DNA of 64,000 nt from positions 6,696,001-6,760,000 of the forward strand of contig NZ_CP019038.1 in assembly GCF_001941825.1 (NCBI RefSeq), in the 5' to 3' direction. Of the stretch, positions 50,789-62,226 are shown piece after piece (position 1 is the first letter of the stretch; the number at the start of each line of letters is the position of its first letter). Made by a program: the position numbers and the translations under genes. The notes under the pieces are model-generated. The model saw nothing but the letters and a program-made list of their open reading frames with translations, did not search any database and was not told the DNA's origin. The stretch is from Massilia putida. GTDB taxonomy: Bacteria; Pseudomonadota; Gammaproteobacteria; Burkholderiales; Burkholderiaceae_D.

Positions 50789-50959
50789 GACGGGTGAAAC
50801 TATGCGACGCGGCTTAAAAGGTGCGATTCCAGCACGAAAGCCGCACTTCAGTTACATTGTGCGGCGATACCCATGTCGGCGGACCAGGTGGACTCGTCCG
50901 GTCTTGAAAATACGGGTATATACACTTACATTGGCGTTCCGTATCCACAGGAGATTGTG

Positions 50960-53068
<2,109 letters not shown>

Positions 53069-53080
53069 TGTCGTTCCCGC

Positions 53081-53125
53081 CATGCTGAGATTGCGGGCAG
53101 GCGGCTTATGCAGTACTGCTTGCTC
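53081..53125 (-). repeat. 45-bp repeat right of fusA, inverted
   Basis: The reverse complement reads GAGCAAGCAGTACTGCATAA, then GCCGC and CTCAGCATG, as in the left copy at 50702-50746. It begins 13 bp after the fusA stop. Confidence 0.75.
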
Positions 53126-53340
53126 CATGCTGAGCCATAGAATCTTGTACCTCGAAGGTACTGTACTGTAGTCTCTCAGACGGACCGACTTCGGCACTTC
53201 TGCAGGCGGGAGCGACCGCTTTTACCTATGGAAGTCATATTGCGCGGGTTTGACATTATTCCGGACACCGGTGCGCTGCCGCGGGAACGACGTCGCTTCG
53301 ATTTGCTGTATCGTCGTGTCTTCGAATTCTGGAGACCGCG

Positions 53341-54195
53341 ATGAAAACACTGCCGCTCCCGTCCGGCCGCACGATCCCCATCCTCGGCCAGGGCACCTGG
53401 AACATGGGGGAGGACCCGTCCGCGCGCGCGGCCGAAGTGGTCGCGCTGCGGCTCGGCATGGAGCTCGGCATGACCCTGATCGACACGGCCGAGATGTATG
53501 GCGAGGGCGGTGCCGAGGAAGTGGTCGGCGAGGCCATCGCCGGCCGTCGGGACGACGTCTACCTGGTCAGCAAGGTGTACCCGCACAACGCCTCGCGCGC
53601 GGGCGTGCGGGCCGCGTGCGAGCGCAGCCTGCGCCGTCTGGGCACGGACCGGCTCGACCTGTATCTGTTGCACTGGCGCGGCGGCGTGCCGCTCGCGGAG
53701 ACGCTGGAAGCGTTCGAGCGCCTGCGCGACGCAGGCAAGATCCTCGACTTCGGCGTCTCCAATTTCGACACGGACGACATGCGGGAAGCGGCCGCGCTGC
53801 CGCAGGGCGGCGCCGTCGCGGCGAACCAGGTGCTGTACAACCTGGTCCAGCGCGGCATCGAATGGGATCTGCTGCCGTGGTGCCGGGAGCGCGGCATTCC
53901 CGTGATGGCCTATTCGCCGCTGGAATCGACGCCGGCCGAGCAGCGGCCGTTGCTGACGCGCCCCCAACTGTGCGAGGTGGCGCGCCGGCACGGCGTGGCG
54001 CCGGCCCAGGTGGCGCTGGCCTGGCTGCTGCGCCAGGACGGCGTCGTCACGATCCCCAAGGCCGTGCGACCGGCCCACGTGCGCGCCAATCGCGCGGCGC
54101 TCGATTTCGCGCAGCAGTTGACGCTTGACGACATGGCACTGCTGGACCAGGGCTTTCCGCCGCCCGGCCGGCGCCGTCCGCTGGCGATGCGCTGA
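53341..54195 (+). CDS. Aldo/keto reductase
   Basis: This 284-residue TIM-barrel oxidoreductase has the full catalytic tetrad: D48 and Y53 in [15 protein letters not shown]78 in LVSKVYPHN and H111 in [13 protein letters not shown] contacts are VSNF and [14 protein letters not shown]. It reduces aldehydes or ketones; the substrate is not known. The ATG at 53341 follows CTGGAGA. Its last codons run into the beginning of an AMP-ligase remnant in another frame. Confidence 0.93.
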   Translation: MKTLPLPSGRTIPILGQGTWNMGEDPSARAAEVVALRLGMELGMTLIDTAEMYGEGGAEEVVGEAIAGRRDDVYLVSKVYPHNASRAGVRAACERSLRRLGTDRLDLYLLHWRGGVPLAETLEAFERLRDAGKILDFGVSNFDTDDMREAAALPQGGAVAANQVLYNLVQRGIEWDLLPWCRERGIPVMAYSPLESTPAEQRPLLTRPQLCEVARRHGVAPAQVALAWLLRQDGVVTIPKAVRPAHVRANRAALDFAQQLTLDDMALLDQGFPPPGRRRPLAMR

Positions 54196-54577
54196 CTCAG
54201 CGCGCGGCCAGCCAGTCGCTGCAGGACCGCCTGGACTGGACGGACGCGACGCACTTCCTGCCCGCGGGACGCATCGACGGCGCGGTGCAGGTCGGCGGCA
54301 TGAATGTGTTCCCGGCGCATGTCGCGGAAGTGCTGGCAGGGCATCCGGACGTGCGGGAAGCGGCGGTGCGGCTGATGCGGTCCGACGAGGGCCGGCGCGT
54401 GAAGGCCTGCGTCGTGGCGGAGCCCGGCGTCGACGGCGACGCGCTGCGCTCCGCATTGCCGGCCTGGGCCGCAGCGCGCCTGGCGGCGCCCGAGCGGCCC
54501 GTCGCCTGGACGTTCGGCCCCGCCTGCCGCGCCAGTCCAGCGGCAAAGTGGCCGATTGGATCATCGACGCGGCGTAG
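54190..54577 (+). pseudogene. C-terminal remnant of an AMP-dependent acyl-CoA ligase
   Basis: After the aldo/keto reductase stop the plus strand reads RLDWTDATHFLPAGRIDG, VQVGGMNVFPAHVAEVLAG and HPDVREAAVRLMRSDEGRR. Near 54525 it changes frame to reach PRQSSGKVADWIIDAA and a stop. This is the C-terminal lid domain of adenylate-forming enzymes (the hinge region GRIDG, GGMNVFPAHVAE and the catalytic Lys in SSGKV). The N-terminal AMP-binding domain is absent and one frameshift is present, so the gene is a broken 3' end. It overlaps or abuts the end of the reductase gene, suggesting deletion or recombination there. Confidence 0.8.
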
Positions 54578-54603
54578 GCCGGCTGTTCTGCGCCTCGGCG
54601 CGC

Positions 54604-55461
54604 TCATGCCAGCTCCAGCAGCAGCGGTTGGTGATCGGAGCCGCTCTCGGCCGTGTCCACCCGTACCGCGCGTACGCTGGGCGCCAGCGCGGAGCTGACG
54701 AATGCATAATCGAACGTGAACGGCGTGGCCGCGCCGCCATGCAGGCATGCCGTCGGCGCATGGGGCTCGCCGGGCCGCGCCAGCTCCCAGGCGTCGTGCC
54801 AGAGCGGGGCGCCGTGTGCGCCCGGCGCCAGCAGCCGCGCGTGGCAGCTCGAGCCGGGCAGCATGTTGAAGTCGCCGGCAAGGACGGTGGCGGCCGTATG
54901 TGGCAGCGGCGCGAACGGCAGGCCGCCGGCACCGTCCGGCGGCGCCGCGGCCGGCGTGCGCGCGTGCGCGAGCGCTTCCGCGTGAAGCTCGCGCAGGCGC
55001 TCGATCTGGGCCAGGCGCTGCCGCGCCGAAAAATATTCGAGGTGGGCGTTCAGCACGCGCACCGGGCCGTCCGGCGCGGCCACGACCGTGTCGAGGACGG
55101 CGCGCGGCATGCAGGGAACGTCGGGATCGGGTGGCCAGGGCAGCGCGTGGCGGCGCACGTGGACGATGGGGCGGCGCGCGAGCGTCATACATCCCAGCCG
55201 GCGCGGCGAGCCGTCCGCGTTCACGGTGTCGAGTGCGAAGGCGGTGGCGATATGCAGATGATCGAGACGACGCGCGAGGGCCCCGAACTGGTCGCCGCCG
55301 GGATTGCCGTCGCGCGCGGGCAGGCCGCAGGCGACTTCCTGGAGCAGCAGGATGTCGAAGCCGCCATCGAATCCGAGCACGCGTTCGACGACCCGGTCGA
55401 CGTCGGCAGCGCCGTCGGGTGAGCGGGCGCACTGTATGTTCCAGGAGATCAGGGTTAGCAT
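54604..55461 (-). CDS. Endonuclease/exonuclease/phosphatase (EEP) family protein
   Basis: This 285-residue EEP-fold hydrolase starts at 55461 after GAAAGGACC. Metal-binding and catalytic motifs are in order: ISWNIQCARS (Asn), LLLQEVACGLP (Glu), VLNAHLEYFS (His), VLAGDFNMLPGS (Asp/Asn) and SGSDHQPLLLEL (Asp-His). The family includes nucleases, inositol phosphatases and sphingomyelinases; the target is unknown. It is convergent with the AMP-ligase remnant. Confidence 0.87.
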   Translation of the reverse strand: MLTLISWNIQCARSPDGAADVDRVVERVLGFDGGFDILLLQEVACGLPARDGNPGGDQFGALARRLDHLHIATAFALDTVNADGSPRRLGCMTLARRPIVHVRRHALPWPPDPDVPCMPRAVLDTVVAAPDGPVRVLNAHLEYFSARQRLAQIERLRELHAEALAHARTPAAAPPDGAGGLPFAPLPHTAATVLAGDFNMLPGSSCHARLLAPGAHGAPLWHDAWELARPGEPHAPTACLHGGAATPFTFDYAFVSSALAPSVRAVRVDTAESGSDHQPLLLELA

Positions 55462-55580
55462 GGCGGTCCTTTCGAGAAGCACAGGCTAGCCCGCTGCCGA
55501 TGCCGCGCTCTGAGGCAGCTCAGGCGTGCGCGGCGAACCGACGGATTGGCGTGCGGTCTATGCAAATGATGGAGGCAGCG

Positions 55581-55967
55581 ATGTACACGATGATTCTTTT
55601 GTTGTACCTGCAGCAGGGCCTGGACGTGACGCTGGACCAGGCCAATCTGCGCGGGCAGTACCTGAAGGCGGGGCAGTGCGAAACGGCGGCACGCAAGCTG
55701 CGTGGGCCGGTTCCCATTCCCCGCAATTACTCGGCGGCCTGGCAGGACGTCATGTGCATCAAGGTGAACACCAACGTCCGGGTCAACGAGATGAAGCCGA
55801 TCGACTTGTCGAAGGCCCTGCAGGCGTACGCGCCCCTGCATTGCCAGGCCGAGGGCGCATGGGAAAGGGTGGCCCAGCTGTGCCGCGGGCCGGAGCAGCG
55901 GGGCGAGGGCGAGGAAGGCGGCGGCGGCGGGTCGGGCGACACGCCGGCCAGGTCGGCACGGCGCTAG
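55581..55967 (+). CDS. Small protein of unknown function
   Basis: This 128-residue protein starts at the third ATG in the row, at 55581, because GGAGG lies 5 bases before it. The N-terminus MYTMILLLYLQQGLDVT is hydrophobic and could anchor it. Four Cys (in GQCETAAR, DVMCIKV, PLHCQAE and AQLCRGP) are well spaced for disulfides. The C-terminus is Gly/Glu-rich and probably disordered. It resembles short hypothetical proteins of Massilia, in my reading. Divergent from the EEP gene. Confidence 0.55.
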   Translation: MYTMILLLYLQQGLDVTLDQANLRGQYLKAGQCETAARKLRGPVPIPRNYSAAWQDVMCIKVNTNVRVNEMKPIDLSKALQAYAPLHCQAEGAWERVAQLCRGPEQRGEGEEGGGGGSGDTPARSARR

Positions 55968-56100
55968 CGCGAACGACGGCTGCCGGACGCAGCGTCGTTC
56001 AGCCGTCCGGCGATCAGGCGCACGGCGCACGCGAACGCCGGCACCACGCGGCGGCGCGTGTCGAAAGACGATGCCGGCGTGGCGCCGGCGTTCGTCGCGC

Positions 56101-58752
56101 TCAGTGCGCCGTCATGGCCTGTCGGATGGTCACGCAGCGCTGGTCTTCCTGCAGTGCGTCGAGCAGGGCGCGGCGGGTGCCGGCGGACAGGTCCTTGTCG
56201 GCATTCGCGGCCGCCTGCAGGCGCTGGACGCTGGCCGGGGTGCAGCCGGCCGGGATCAGCGCCGGGCCGTAGACGCGCATGTAGACGGGGCCGGCGGTCT
56301 TGTCCAGCTGCGGCAGACGCGCGAGGCGCGCGCTGGCCGTCCGTTCGGCCAGGTCGTGCTGCTCGGCCGGGTACAGATGCGTCATCGCCGTGCGTACCTT
56401 CGAGAACTGCCGCGTGGTCTGCAGGTCTTGCACGGTGTCCAGCCATGCCGACTTGACCGCCGGGTCGGGCCGGCTGACGGTGGCGGACAGGGCGGCCGCC
56501 TGGCCCGTGTCCGACTTGTCGCGCGCCTGCTCGGCCTCGACGAGGGCGGCGGCGCCCGGGTAGTTGTAGCGGCTCAGGCGGCCGATGATGGCCCAGCGCA
56601 GGTCCTGGTTCATCGCGAGGCCGTCGACGTGTTCCTTGCCGTCGAGAATGGCGGCAAGCCGGGCCAGCGCGGCGGGCGAGCTGGCCGTGGCGACGTAGGC
56701 GCCGAACCAGCGGCGCTGGAAGTTGTCGTCGCCCTTGCTCGCGAGGGTGGCGGTCCAGGCCATGTCTTCCAGCTGGCGGGTCACCGCCTGCGCGTACGCG
56801 GCCTGGGGATCCATCAGGTCGAGGTAGCGCTTGGACGCGGCGACCTTGCCCAGCACGTCGCCCAGCAATGTGTAGTCTTTTTCTTGCGGCACATTGTTCA
56901 GTGCCGTGGACAGGAAGTCGTTGAGCGGGAGCTTGCCGTCGCGTACGCCGTCCCACAGGCTTTGCCACAGCATGGCGCGCAGCAGCGGATCGTCGACGGC
57001 AGCGAGGTGGCTGCGCGCGCTGTCGAACGAGCGCTGGTCGAGCCGCACCTTGACGAAGCCCCAGTCGTCGTAGTTCGGGTAGACGAGGTCGGGGCAGGCG
57101 GCGCCGTTCATGGCCGGCACGGGGGTCTTCGCGCCCTTGTAGGTGACGGCGACGTTGCGTTCGAGCTTGTAGTCCTTGCCGTCCAGGCGGAACGCGGCCA
57201 CCTGCACGCGCTGTTCGCGCAGCGTCGGCAGGGCCTTGCTCGGGGCGGTCTGGTCGAGGGTGAAGCCGGCGACCTTGCCGCCCTTGCAGGCGTAGCTGGC
57301 GGCGATCGTGTCGACGCCGGGCTCGTACAGCCATTCCTTCGTCCAGCCCGACAGGTCGCGGCCGGCGGCCTGGCCGAGGCTGCCGATGAAGTCGTCGAGT
57401 TTCGCGTTGCGGTACTGGTATTTGACGAGGTAGTCATGGACGCCTTTGCGGAACACGTCGGCGCCCAGCAGGTGGCGCAGCTGCATCAAGGTGGATGCGC
57501 CCTTCGAATAGGTGATGGCGTCGATGTTGTCGAACGCGTTCTGCGTCGACGGTACCGGGACCTCGATGGGGTGGGTGGTGGTGCGCTGGTCCTGCTCGTA
57601 GGCGCGCTGCTTGCCGTCCGAGTAAAAGGCGCGCCAGGCGTCCTTGAATTCCGTGGCCTCGGCCGTCGCAAGCGTGCCCATGAACGACGCGAAGCTCTCG
57701 TTCAGCCACAGGCCGTTCCACCACTGCATCGTGACGAGGTCGCCGAACCACTGGTGCGCCATCTCGTGCATGATGACGTAGGCCAGGCGTGCGCGCTGCT
57801 CGGCCGTCATGTCGGCCTTGTACATGAAGCCCCGTTCCGCGAACGTGATCGCGGCCGCGTTTTCCATCGCGCCGTACAGGAAGTCCGGCACGAGCACCTG
57901 GTCGTATTTCTCGAACTGGTAAGGGACGCCGAAGTAGCCGTCGAAGAAGGCGAGGCCCGCCTTCGTGTACTTGAACCATTCTGCCGGCTTGATCTGCGCT
58001 GCCACCGACTGGCGCGCGAACAGGCGCATCGGGTACTTGCCGCTGGTGTCTTCCCACATCTTGTACGGGCCGGCATGCATCGAGAAATTGTAGGGGCTCA
58101 GTTTCTTGGTTTTCGCGAAGGTCCAGCGGCGCAGGTCGCCGGCCGGCGCGACGTTCGTCTCGCGCGTCGTCGAGATCACCTGCCAGTCGGCCGGGACGCT
58201 CACGGTCACCTGGTACGTCGCCTTCAGGTCGGGCTGGTCGAACACGGCGAACATCTGGTGCGCGGCGGCCGGCTCGAAATGGGAATACGTGTAGACGCGG
58301 CCGTCGACCGGGTCGACCATGCGGTGCAGGCCTTCGCCGTTCGTGCTGTGCGGGCGCTCGTAGGCCACCACGACCGTGTTGCGGCCTTTGACGAGGTCTT
58401 GCCGCGACAGCAGGATGAACCAGCCGTTGTAGTGCGGCGCGACCGCCTTGCCGTTGACGGTCAGCGCTCCGATCGTGGCCTTGTCGAGGTCGACCGTCAG
58501 CGGACTGTTCACGTCCTTGAGGTCGAAGGTCAGCGTCGTCGTGCCGCTGAAGGTGGCGCGGCCGGTAAGCGTGAAGTCGAGCAGGTAGTCGACGTTGGAC
58601 ACGCGCGCCGCGCGGGCCGCCGCATCGGCCTGCGACAGGAATGCGTTGTCGGCGCGCGCCGGGGTTGTGGCGGCGTGGACGAGGGTGGTGGAGGCAAACG
58701 CCAGCGCGGTAGCGACGGCGAGCGGCATCAGGCGGGGTAGGCAGGTCTTCAC
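56101..58752 (-). CDS. M1-family metallopeptidase (aminopeptidase N-like), exported
   Basis: This 883-residue enzyme starts at a GTG at 58752 fixed by AAGGAGT; the upstream frame to 58932 is open but not protein-like. A signal peptide ends VHAA near residue 28. The N-terminal beta domain precedes the catalytic domain, which has GAMENAAAITF (exopeptidase motif) and the zinc site H329/E330/H333 in HEMAHQWFGD with E352 in LWLNESFASF. The C-terminal half is the helical ERAP1-like domain. It removes N-terminal residues from peptides, here most likely in the periplasm. It is related to the PepN group. Confidence 0.94.
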   Translation of the reverse strand: MKTCLPRLMPLAVATALAFASTTLVHAATTPARADNAFLSQADAAARAARVSNVDYLLDFTLTGRATFSGTTTLTFDLKDVNSPLTVDLDKATIGALTVNGKAVAPHYNGWFILLSRQDLVKGRNTVVVAYERPHSTNGEGLHRMVDPVDGRVYTYSHFEPAAAHQMFAVFDQPDLKATYQVTVSVPADWQVISTTRETNVAPAGDLRRWTFAKTKKLSPYNFSMHAGPYKMWEDTSGKYPMRLFARQSVAAQIKPAEWFKYTKAGLAFFDGYFGVPYQFEKYDQVLVPDFLYGAMENAAAITFAERGFMYKADMTAEQRARLAYVIMHEMAHQWFGDLVTMQWWNGLWLNESFASFMGTLATAEATEFKDAWRAFYSDGKQRAYEQDQRTTTHPIEVPVPSTQNAFDNIDAITYSKGASTLMQLRHLLGADVFRKGVHDYLVKYQYRNAKLDDFIGSLGQAAGRDLSGWTKEWLYEPGVDTIAASYACKGGKVAGFTLDQTAPSKALPTLREQRVQVAAFRLDGKDYKLERNVAVTYKGAKTPVPAMNGAACPDLVYPNYDDWGFVKVRLDQRSFDSARSHLAAVDDPLLRAMLWQSLWDGVRDGKLPLNDFLSTALNNVPQEKDYTLLGDVLGKVAASKRYLDLMDPQAAYAQAVTRQLEDMAWTATLASKGDDNFQRRWFGAYVATASSPAALARLAAILDGKEHVDGLAMNQDLRWAIIGRLSRYNYPGAAALVEAEQARDKSDTGQAAALSATVSRPDPAVKSAWLDTVQDLQTTRQFSKVRTAMTHLYPAEQHDLAERTASARLARLPQLDKTAGPVYMRVYGPALIPAGCTPASVQRLQAAANADKDLSAGTRRALLDALQEDQRCVTIRQAMTAH

Positions 58753-58918
58753 GGGACTCCTTGCGACGATGAACGAAGGCAGCGGCTTGTGGCCATGGCC
58801 AGTAGGAATCTCACAAGAATAGCATGTCGGCAATAGTATTCGTACCGGCGACGCGCCTGAAAGAAGGTTTTTTAACTGCGATATCCGCATGGGAAAGGAA
58901 GGGGATGCTTGGCGTGCC

Positions 58919-58947
58919 GGACGCGTCCGCACGGAGCGGACGCGTCC
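58919..58947. terminator. Long hairpin after the Old Yellow Enzyme gene
   Basis: An 11-bp perfect stem, GGACGCGTCCG (58919-58929) with 58937-58947, and a 7-base loop. It lies 16 bp after the stop of the minus-strand reductase gene. There is no T-run, so termination efficiency is uncertain. Confidence 0.5.
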
Positions 58948-58963
58948 GTAAATGACGCTGACG

Positions 58964-60028
58964 TCAGCCGTTGGCCTGCAGGGCCGGATAATCCGTATAG
59001 CCGTCGGCGGTCGGTGCGTAGAACTTGTCCGGACGCGGCGCGTTCAGCGGCGCGTTGCGCTTGAGGCGCTCCGGCAGGTCCGGATTGGCAATGAACCACT
59101 GGCCGAAGGCAACGGCATCCGCATCTCCGCTCGTCAGCAATTGTTCCGCGCTGTCCTTCGTCAGCTTTTCGTTGGCGATGTAGACGCCGCCGAAGATACG
59201 CTTGAGCTCCGGGCCCAGGCGGTCTTCGCCGATCGCTTCGCGCGCGCAGATGAATGCGATGCCGCGCTTGCCCAGTTCACGGGCGACATAGCCGAAGGTA
59301 GCCAACGGTGCGGAATCGCCCATATCGTGGGCGTCCCGGCGCGGCGCCAGGTGCATGCCGACGCGGTCGGCGCCCCAGACCTCGATGCAGGCGTCCGTCA
59401 CTTCCAGCATCAGGCGCGCGCGGTTCTCGATCGAGCCGCCGTATGCGTCCGTGCGCTGGTTGGTGCTGTCCTGCAGGAACTGGTCCAGCAGATAGCCATT
59501 GGCGCCATGGATCTCGACGCCGTCGAAGCCCGCCTTCCTCGCATTGTCGGCACCCTTGCGGTAGGCGGCGACGATGCCGGGGATTTCCTCGAGCGCCAGC
59601 GCACGCGGCGTGACGTACGGCTTCGTCGGGCGCACGAGGCTGACGTGGCCCTTGGGCTGGACGGCCGACGGGGCGACGGGCAGTTCGCCGTCCAGGAACA
59701 GCGGGTCGGAGATCCGGCCCACATGCCATAGTTGCAGGAAGATGCGGCCGCCGGCGTCGTGCACGGCGTCGGTGACCTGCTTCCAGCCTTCGACCTGCTC
59801 GTCGGACCAGATGCCCGGGGTGTCGGCATAGCCCACGCCCATCGGGGTCACCGAGGTCGCTTCCGACAGGATCAGACCGGCCGAGGCACGTTGTACGTAG
59901 TATTCGGCCATCAGGGCATTCGGCACGCGGCCTGCGCCCACGGCGCGCGAACGGGTCAGCGGTGCCATGATGATACGGTTCGGCAGCTCGAGGCTGCCGA
60001 CCTTGATCGGGTCAAACAAAGTCGTCAT
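58964..60028 (-). CDS. Alkene reductase, Old Yellow Enzyme family
   Basis: This 354-residue FMN-dependent oxidoreductase of the NemA/XenA type starts at 60028 after CAGGAGT. Family blocks are NRIIMAPLTRSRA, GIWSDEQVEGWKQVTDAVH, LQLWHVGR and VEIHGANGYLLDQFLQDSTN, where the His/Asn pair binds the substrate carbonyl or nitro group, and RTDAYGGSIENRARL. The C-terminus holds AFGQWFIANPDLPERL. It reduces activated C=C bonds, nitrate esters or N-ethylmaleimide with NADPH. Monocistronic. Confidence 0.95.
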   Translation of the reverse strand: MTTLFDPIKVGSLELPNRIIMAPLTRSRAVGAGRVPNALMAEYYVQRASAGLILSEATSVTPMGVGYADTPGIWSDEQVEGWKQVTDAVHDAGGRIFLQLWHVGRISDPLFLDGELPVAPSAVQPKGHVSLVRPTKPYVTPRALALEEIPGIVAAYRKGADNARKAGFDGVEIHGANGYLLDQFLQDSTNQRTDAYGGSIENRARLMLEVTDACIEVWGADRVGMHLAPRRDAHDMGDSAPLATFGYVARELGKRGIAFICAREAIGEDRLGPELKRIFGGVYIANEKLTKDSAEQLLTSGDADAVAFGQWFIANPDLPERLKRNAPLNAPRPDKFYAPTADGYTDYPALQANG

Positions 60029-60117
60029 CGGTACTCCTGTGTCGTTGTTCGCCGCGTCATGCGGCGAAGAGAGGGCATCTTAAAGCACCGACGACAATCC
60101 TGCAGAGGACGCCCAAA

Positions 60118-60885
60118 TTAAGGCATATTTCCCCAGCGTACGTAAATGCGGTCGAGTTCACCGCTTGCCTTGAGTTTGTCGAGCGCGGCACCCAGCAGTG
60201 GCGCCAGGGTGGGATCGGCCCGGCGGCCGACCCAGAAATAGGTCGGCTCGTCGTCCAGGACGACCGGCAGCACCCGCAGCCTGTCTTCCAGGCTTTCCTT
60301 GCGGATCAGGTAGCGCAAGGTCAGGTCGTTGACGTAGGCGAAGCGGCCATGGCCGGCCAGGATCTTGCGCAGGTTCACGCGGTTGTCGTCCGTCGCATCG
60401 TCGACCCGCACCCCGGCCTCGCGCAGGCGCTCCGTGAACACCGACGCGCGCTGCGTCGTGACGAGGTCGCCGAGCCGGGCGAGGTCGTCCGTCGACTCGA
60501 TCGTGACCGGGTCGTTGATGCGTACCGCCAGATAATGACGCACCAGATAGATCGGTTTGCCCACGGGCTGTCCGATGGCCAGCCGGCGCGGCGACGACAC
60601 GAGCCCGCAGGCGGCATCGAGCGAGCCCGTTTCCAGTCCGGTTTCGATGCCCGACAGCGAGCGGCTGCTGCGGTGGAAGCCGGTGAAGTGCAGGCGCGGT
60701 TCGATCCGTTCGATGGCGGCCATGATGTCCGGACAGATGCCGGTGACACGCGCGCCGTCGTGGATCCACTTGGGTTCCAGCGCTTCCTGCGAGGCCACGC
60801 GAACCTCCAGCGCCCATGCGCCGGGACCCGCGAACGCGAGCGCGCACAACGCGCATCGCAATGTTCTGGAGAGTTTCCCCATCAT
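60118..60885 (-). CDS. Periplasmic solute-binding protein, family 3-like
   Basis: This protein of about 255 residues has a signal peptide ending PGAWALE. The start is 60885 or 60882 (MM). The body follows SBP_bac_3 (type 2 periplasmic) order: VRVASQEALEPKWI, ICPDIMAAIERI, LSGIETGLETGSLDAACGLV, the second lobe around VTTQRASVFTERLREAG, and the end KLKASGELDRIYVRWG, which is the classical amino-acid-binding tail. No permease gene is adjacent. Orphans of this type may serve as sensors or bind amino-acid-like ligands. It is divergent from the glycosyltransferase operon. Confidence 0.85.
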   Translation of the reverse strand: MMGKLSRTLRCALCALAFAGPGAWALEVRVASQEALEPKWIHDGARVTGICPDIMAAIERIEPRLHFTGFHRSSRSLSGIETGLETGSLDAACGLVSSPRRLAIGQPVGKPIYLVRHYLAVRINDPVTIESTDDLARLGDLVTTQRASVFTERLREAGVRVDDATDDNRVNLRKILAGHGRFAYVNDLTLRYLIRKESLEDRLRVLPVVLDDEPTYFWVGRRADPTLAPLLGAALDKLKASGELDRIYVRWGNMP

Positions 60886-61152
60886 TTTTCGATTGTTTTT
60901 TGTTGTTGGCGACCGTGCGAACGGCCGATTGTCGCATGATCCGCACCCGTTGCGCACGCCTGCCGCGTTGCGTCTCGATCCGACAACGGCCGCGTACCCG
61001 CGCACGTTTGACGTGCATCGTCGTCGCATCCCGTCCGCGCGCCAAGATACCGCTGCCAGCCCGTGCGGCCGGCGCCGACAAGGAGAACGGAATGATGGTC
61101 TTCATCGCGATGCCGGTCCGGAATGCCCCCGCGGACCGACGGGAGGCGCGCC

Positions 61153-62226
61153 ATGCATGAGTCCGGAGGTTCGCACGTCGCCCGGCCCGCCGCCCCGCCG
61201 GGCGGCGACGGCCACTTCCTGTCCGTCGTCGTGCCGCTGCGCGACGAGGAAGACAACGTGCTGCCGCTGACCACCCAGGTGCAGGCCGCACTGGCCGGCT
61301 CGCCGTGGCCGTGGCAACTGATCCTCGTCGACGACGGCAGCCGCGACGGCACCAGCGCCCGCATCCGCGAGGCCGTGGCCGCGAGTCCCACGCACGTCAG
61401 CGGCGCGATCCTGCGGCGCGGCTTCGGCCAGACGGCGGCCATGCAGGCCGGGATCGACCTCGCGCGCGGCACGGTCATCGCCACGCTGGACGGCGACCTG
61501 CAGAACAATCCCCACGACATCGTGCGCATGGTGCGCCGCCTGCTCGACGACGACCTCGACCTGCTGGTGGGCTGGCGCCGCGCGCGCCGCGACGGGCTGC
61601 TGCGCCGGCTGCCGTCGCGGCTGGGCAATCGCCTCATCGGCCTGCTGACGGGCGTCCCGCTGCACGACTACGGTTGCACGCTCAAGGTCTATCGCGCCGC
61701 CGTCCTGCGCCGGGTGCGCCTCTACGGCGAAATGCACCGTTTCATCCCGAGCTGGATGGCCACCTTGACGTCGCTCGATCGCATCGCCGAGGAAGAAGTG
61801 AGCCACTTTCCGCGCCGCCACGGCCGGTCGAAATACGGCGCCTATGGCCTGGCGCGCGGCGTAAAAGTCTTGCTGGACCTGCTCACGATGGCGTTCTTCG
61901 TGCGCTTCCGCGCCAGCCCCGGCCACTTCTTCGGGCGCATCGGACTGGCCTGCGGCGGCTCGGGCCTGCTCGTGCTGGCGTGGCTCAGCTGGGTCAAGCT
62001 GGGCGAGGGCGCCGCCATCGCGGGCCGGCCCCTGCTGCTGCTCGGTATCCTGCTCGTCGTCATCGGCGCGCAATTCGTCTGCACGGGCATCCTGACGGAA
62101 ATGCTCGCCCGCACGTGGTTCGAGGCGGCCGGCGCGCCGGCGTACCTCGTGCGCGAAACCGTGGGCGGCGTCGACGACGATGCGCCTTCCCATCGGCGGC
62201 CGCGCGCGGCGCGGGAGCGGCCATGA
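61153..62226 (+). CDS. Family 2 glycosyltransferase, ArnC/DPM1-like, with two TMs
   Basis: This 357-residue protein starts at the ATG at 61153 after GGGAGG. The GT-A domain (about 30-250) has VVVPLRDEEDNVLPL, LVDDGSRDGT (nucleotide binding) and TLDGDLQNNPHDI (DxD). The conserved GCTLKVYRAAVL and FPRRHGRSKYG are those of undecaprenyl-phosphate sugar transferases such as ArnC. Two C-terminal TM helices (about 270-320) anchor it. It transfers a sugar from a nucleotide donor to undecaprenyl phosphate. The stop overlaps the start of the next gene (ATGA). Confidence 0.92.
   Translation: MHESGGSHVARPAAPPGGDGHFLSVVVPLRDEEDNVLPLTTQVQAALAGSPWPWQLILVDDGSRDGTSARIREAVAASPTHVSGAILRRGFGQTAAMQAGIDLARGTVIATLDGDLQNNPHDIVRMVRRLLDDDLDLLVGWRRARRDGLLRRLPSRLGNRLIGLLTGVPLHDYGCTLKVYRAAVLRRVRLYGEMHRFIPSWMATLTSLDRIAEEEVSHFPRRHGRSKYGAYGLARGVKVLLDLLTMAFFVRFRASPGHFFGRIGLACGGSGLLVLAWLSWVKLGEGAAIAGRPLLLLGILLVVIGAQFVCTGILTEMLARTWFEAAGAPAYLVRETVGGVDDDAPSHRRPRAARERP

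Noticed and set aside
58919..58947. A restriction/attachment-like palindrome of 11-bp arms
   Set aside because: It lies directly after a stop codon and is simplest as a transcript-end hairpin. No integrase or second copy is seen.
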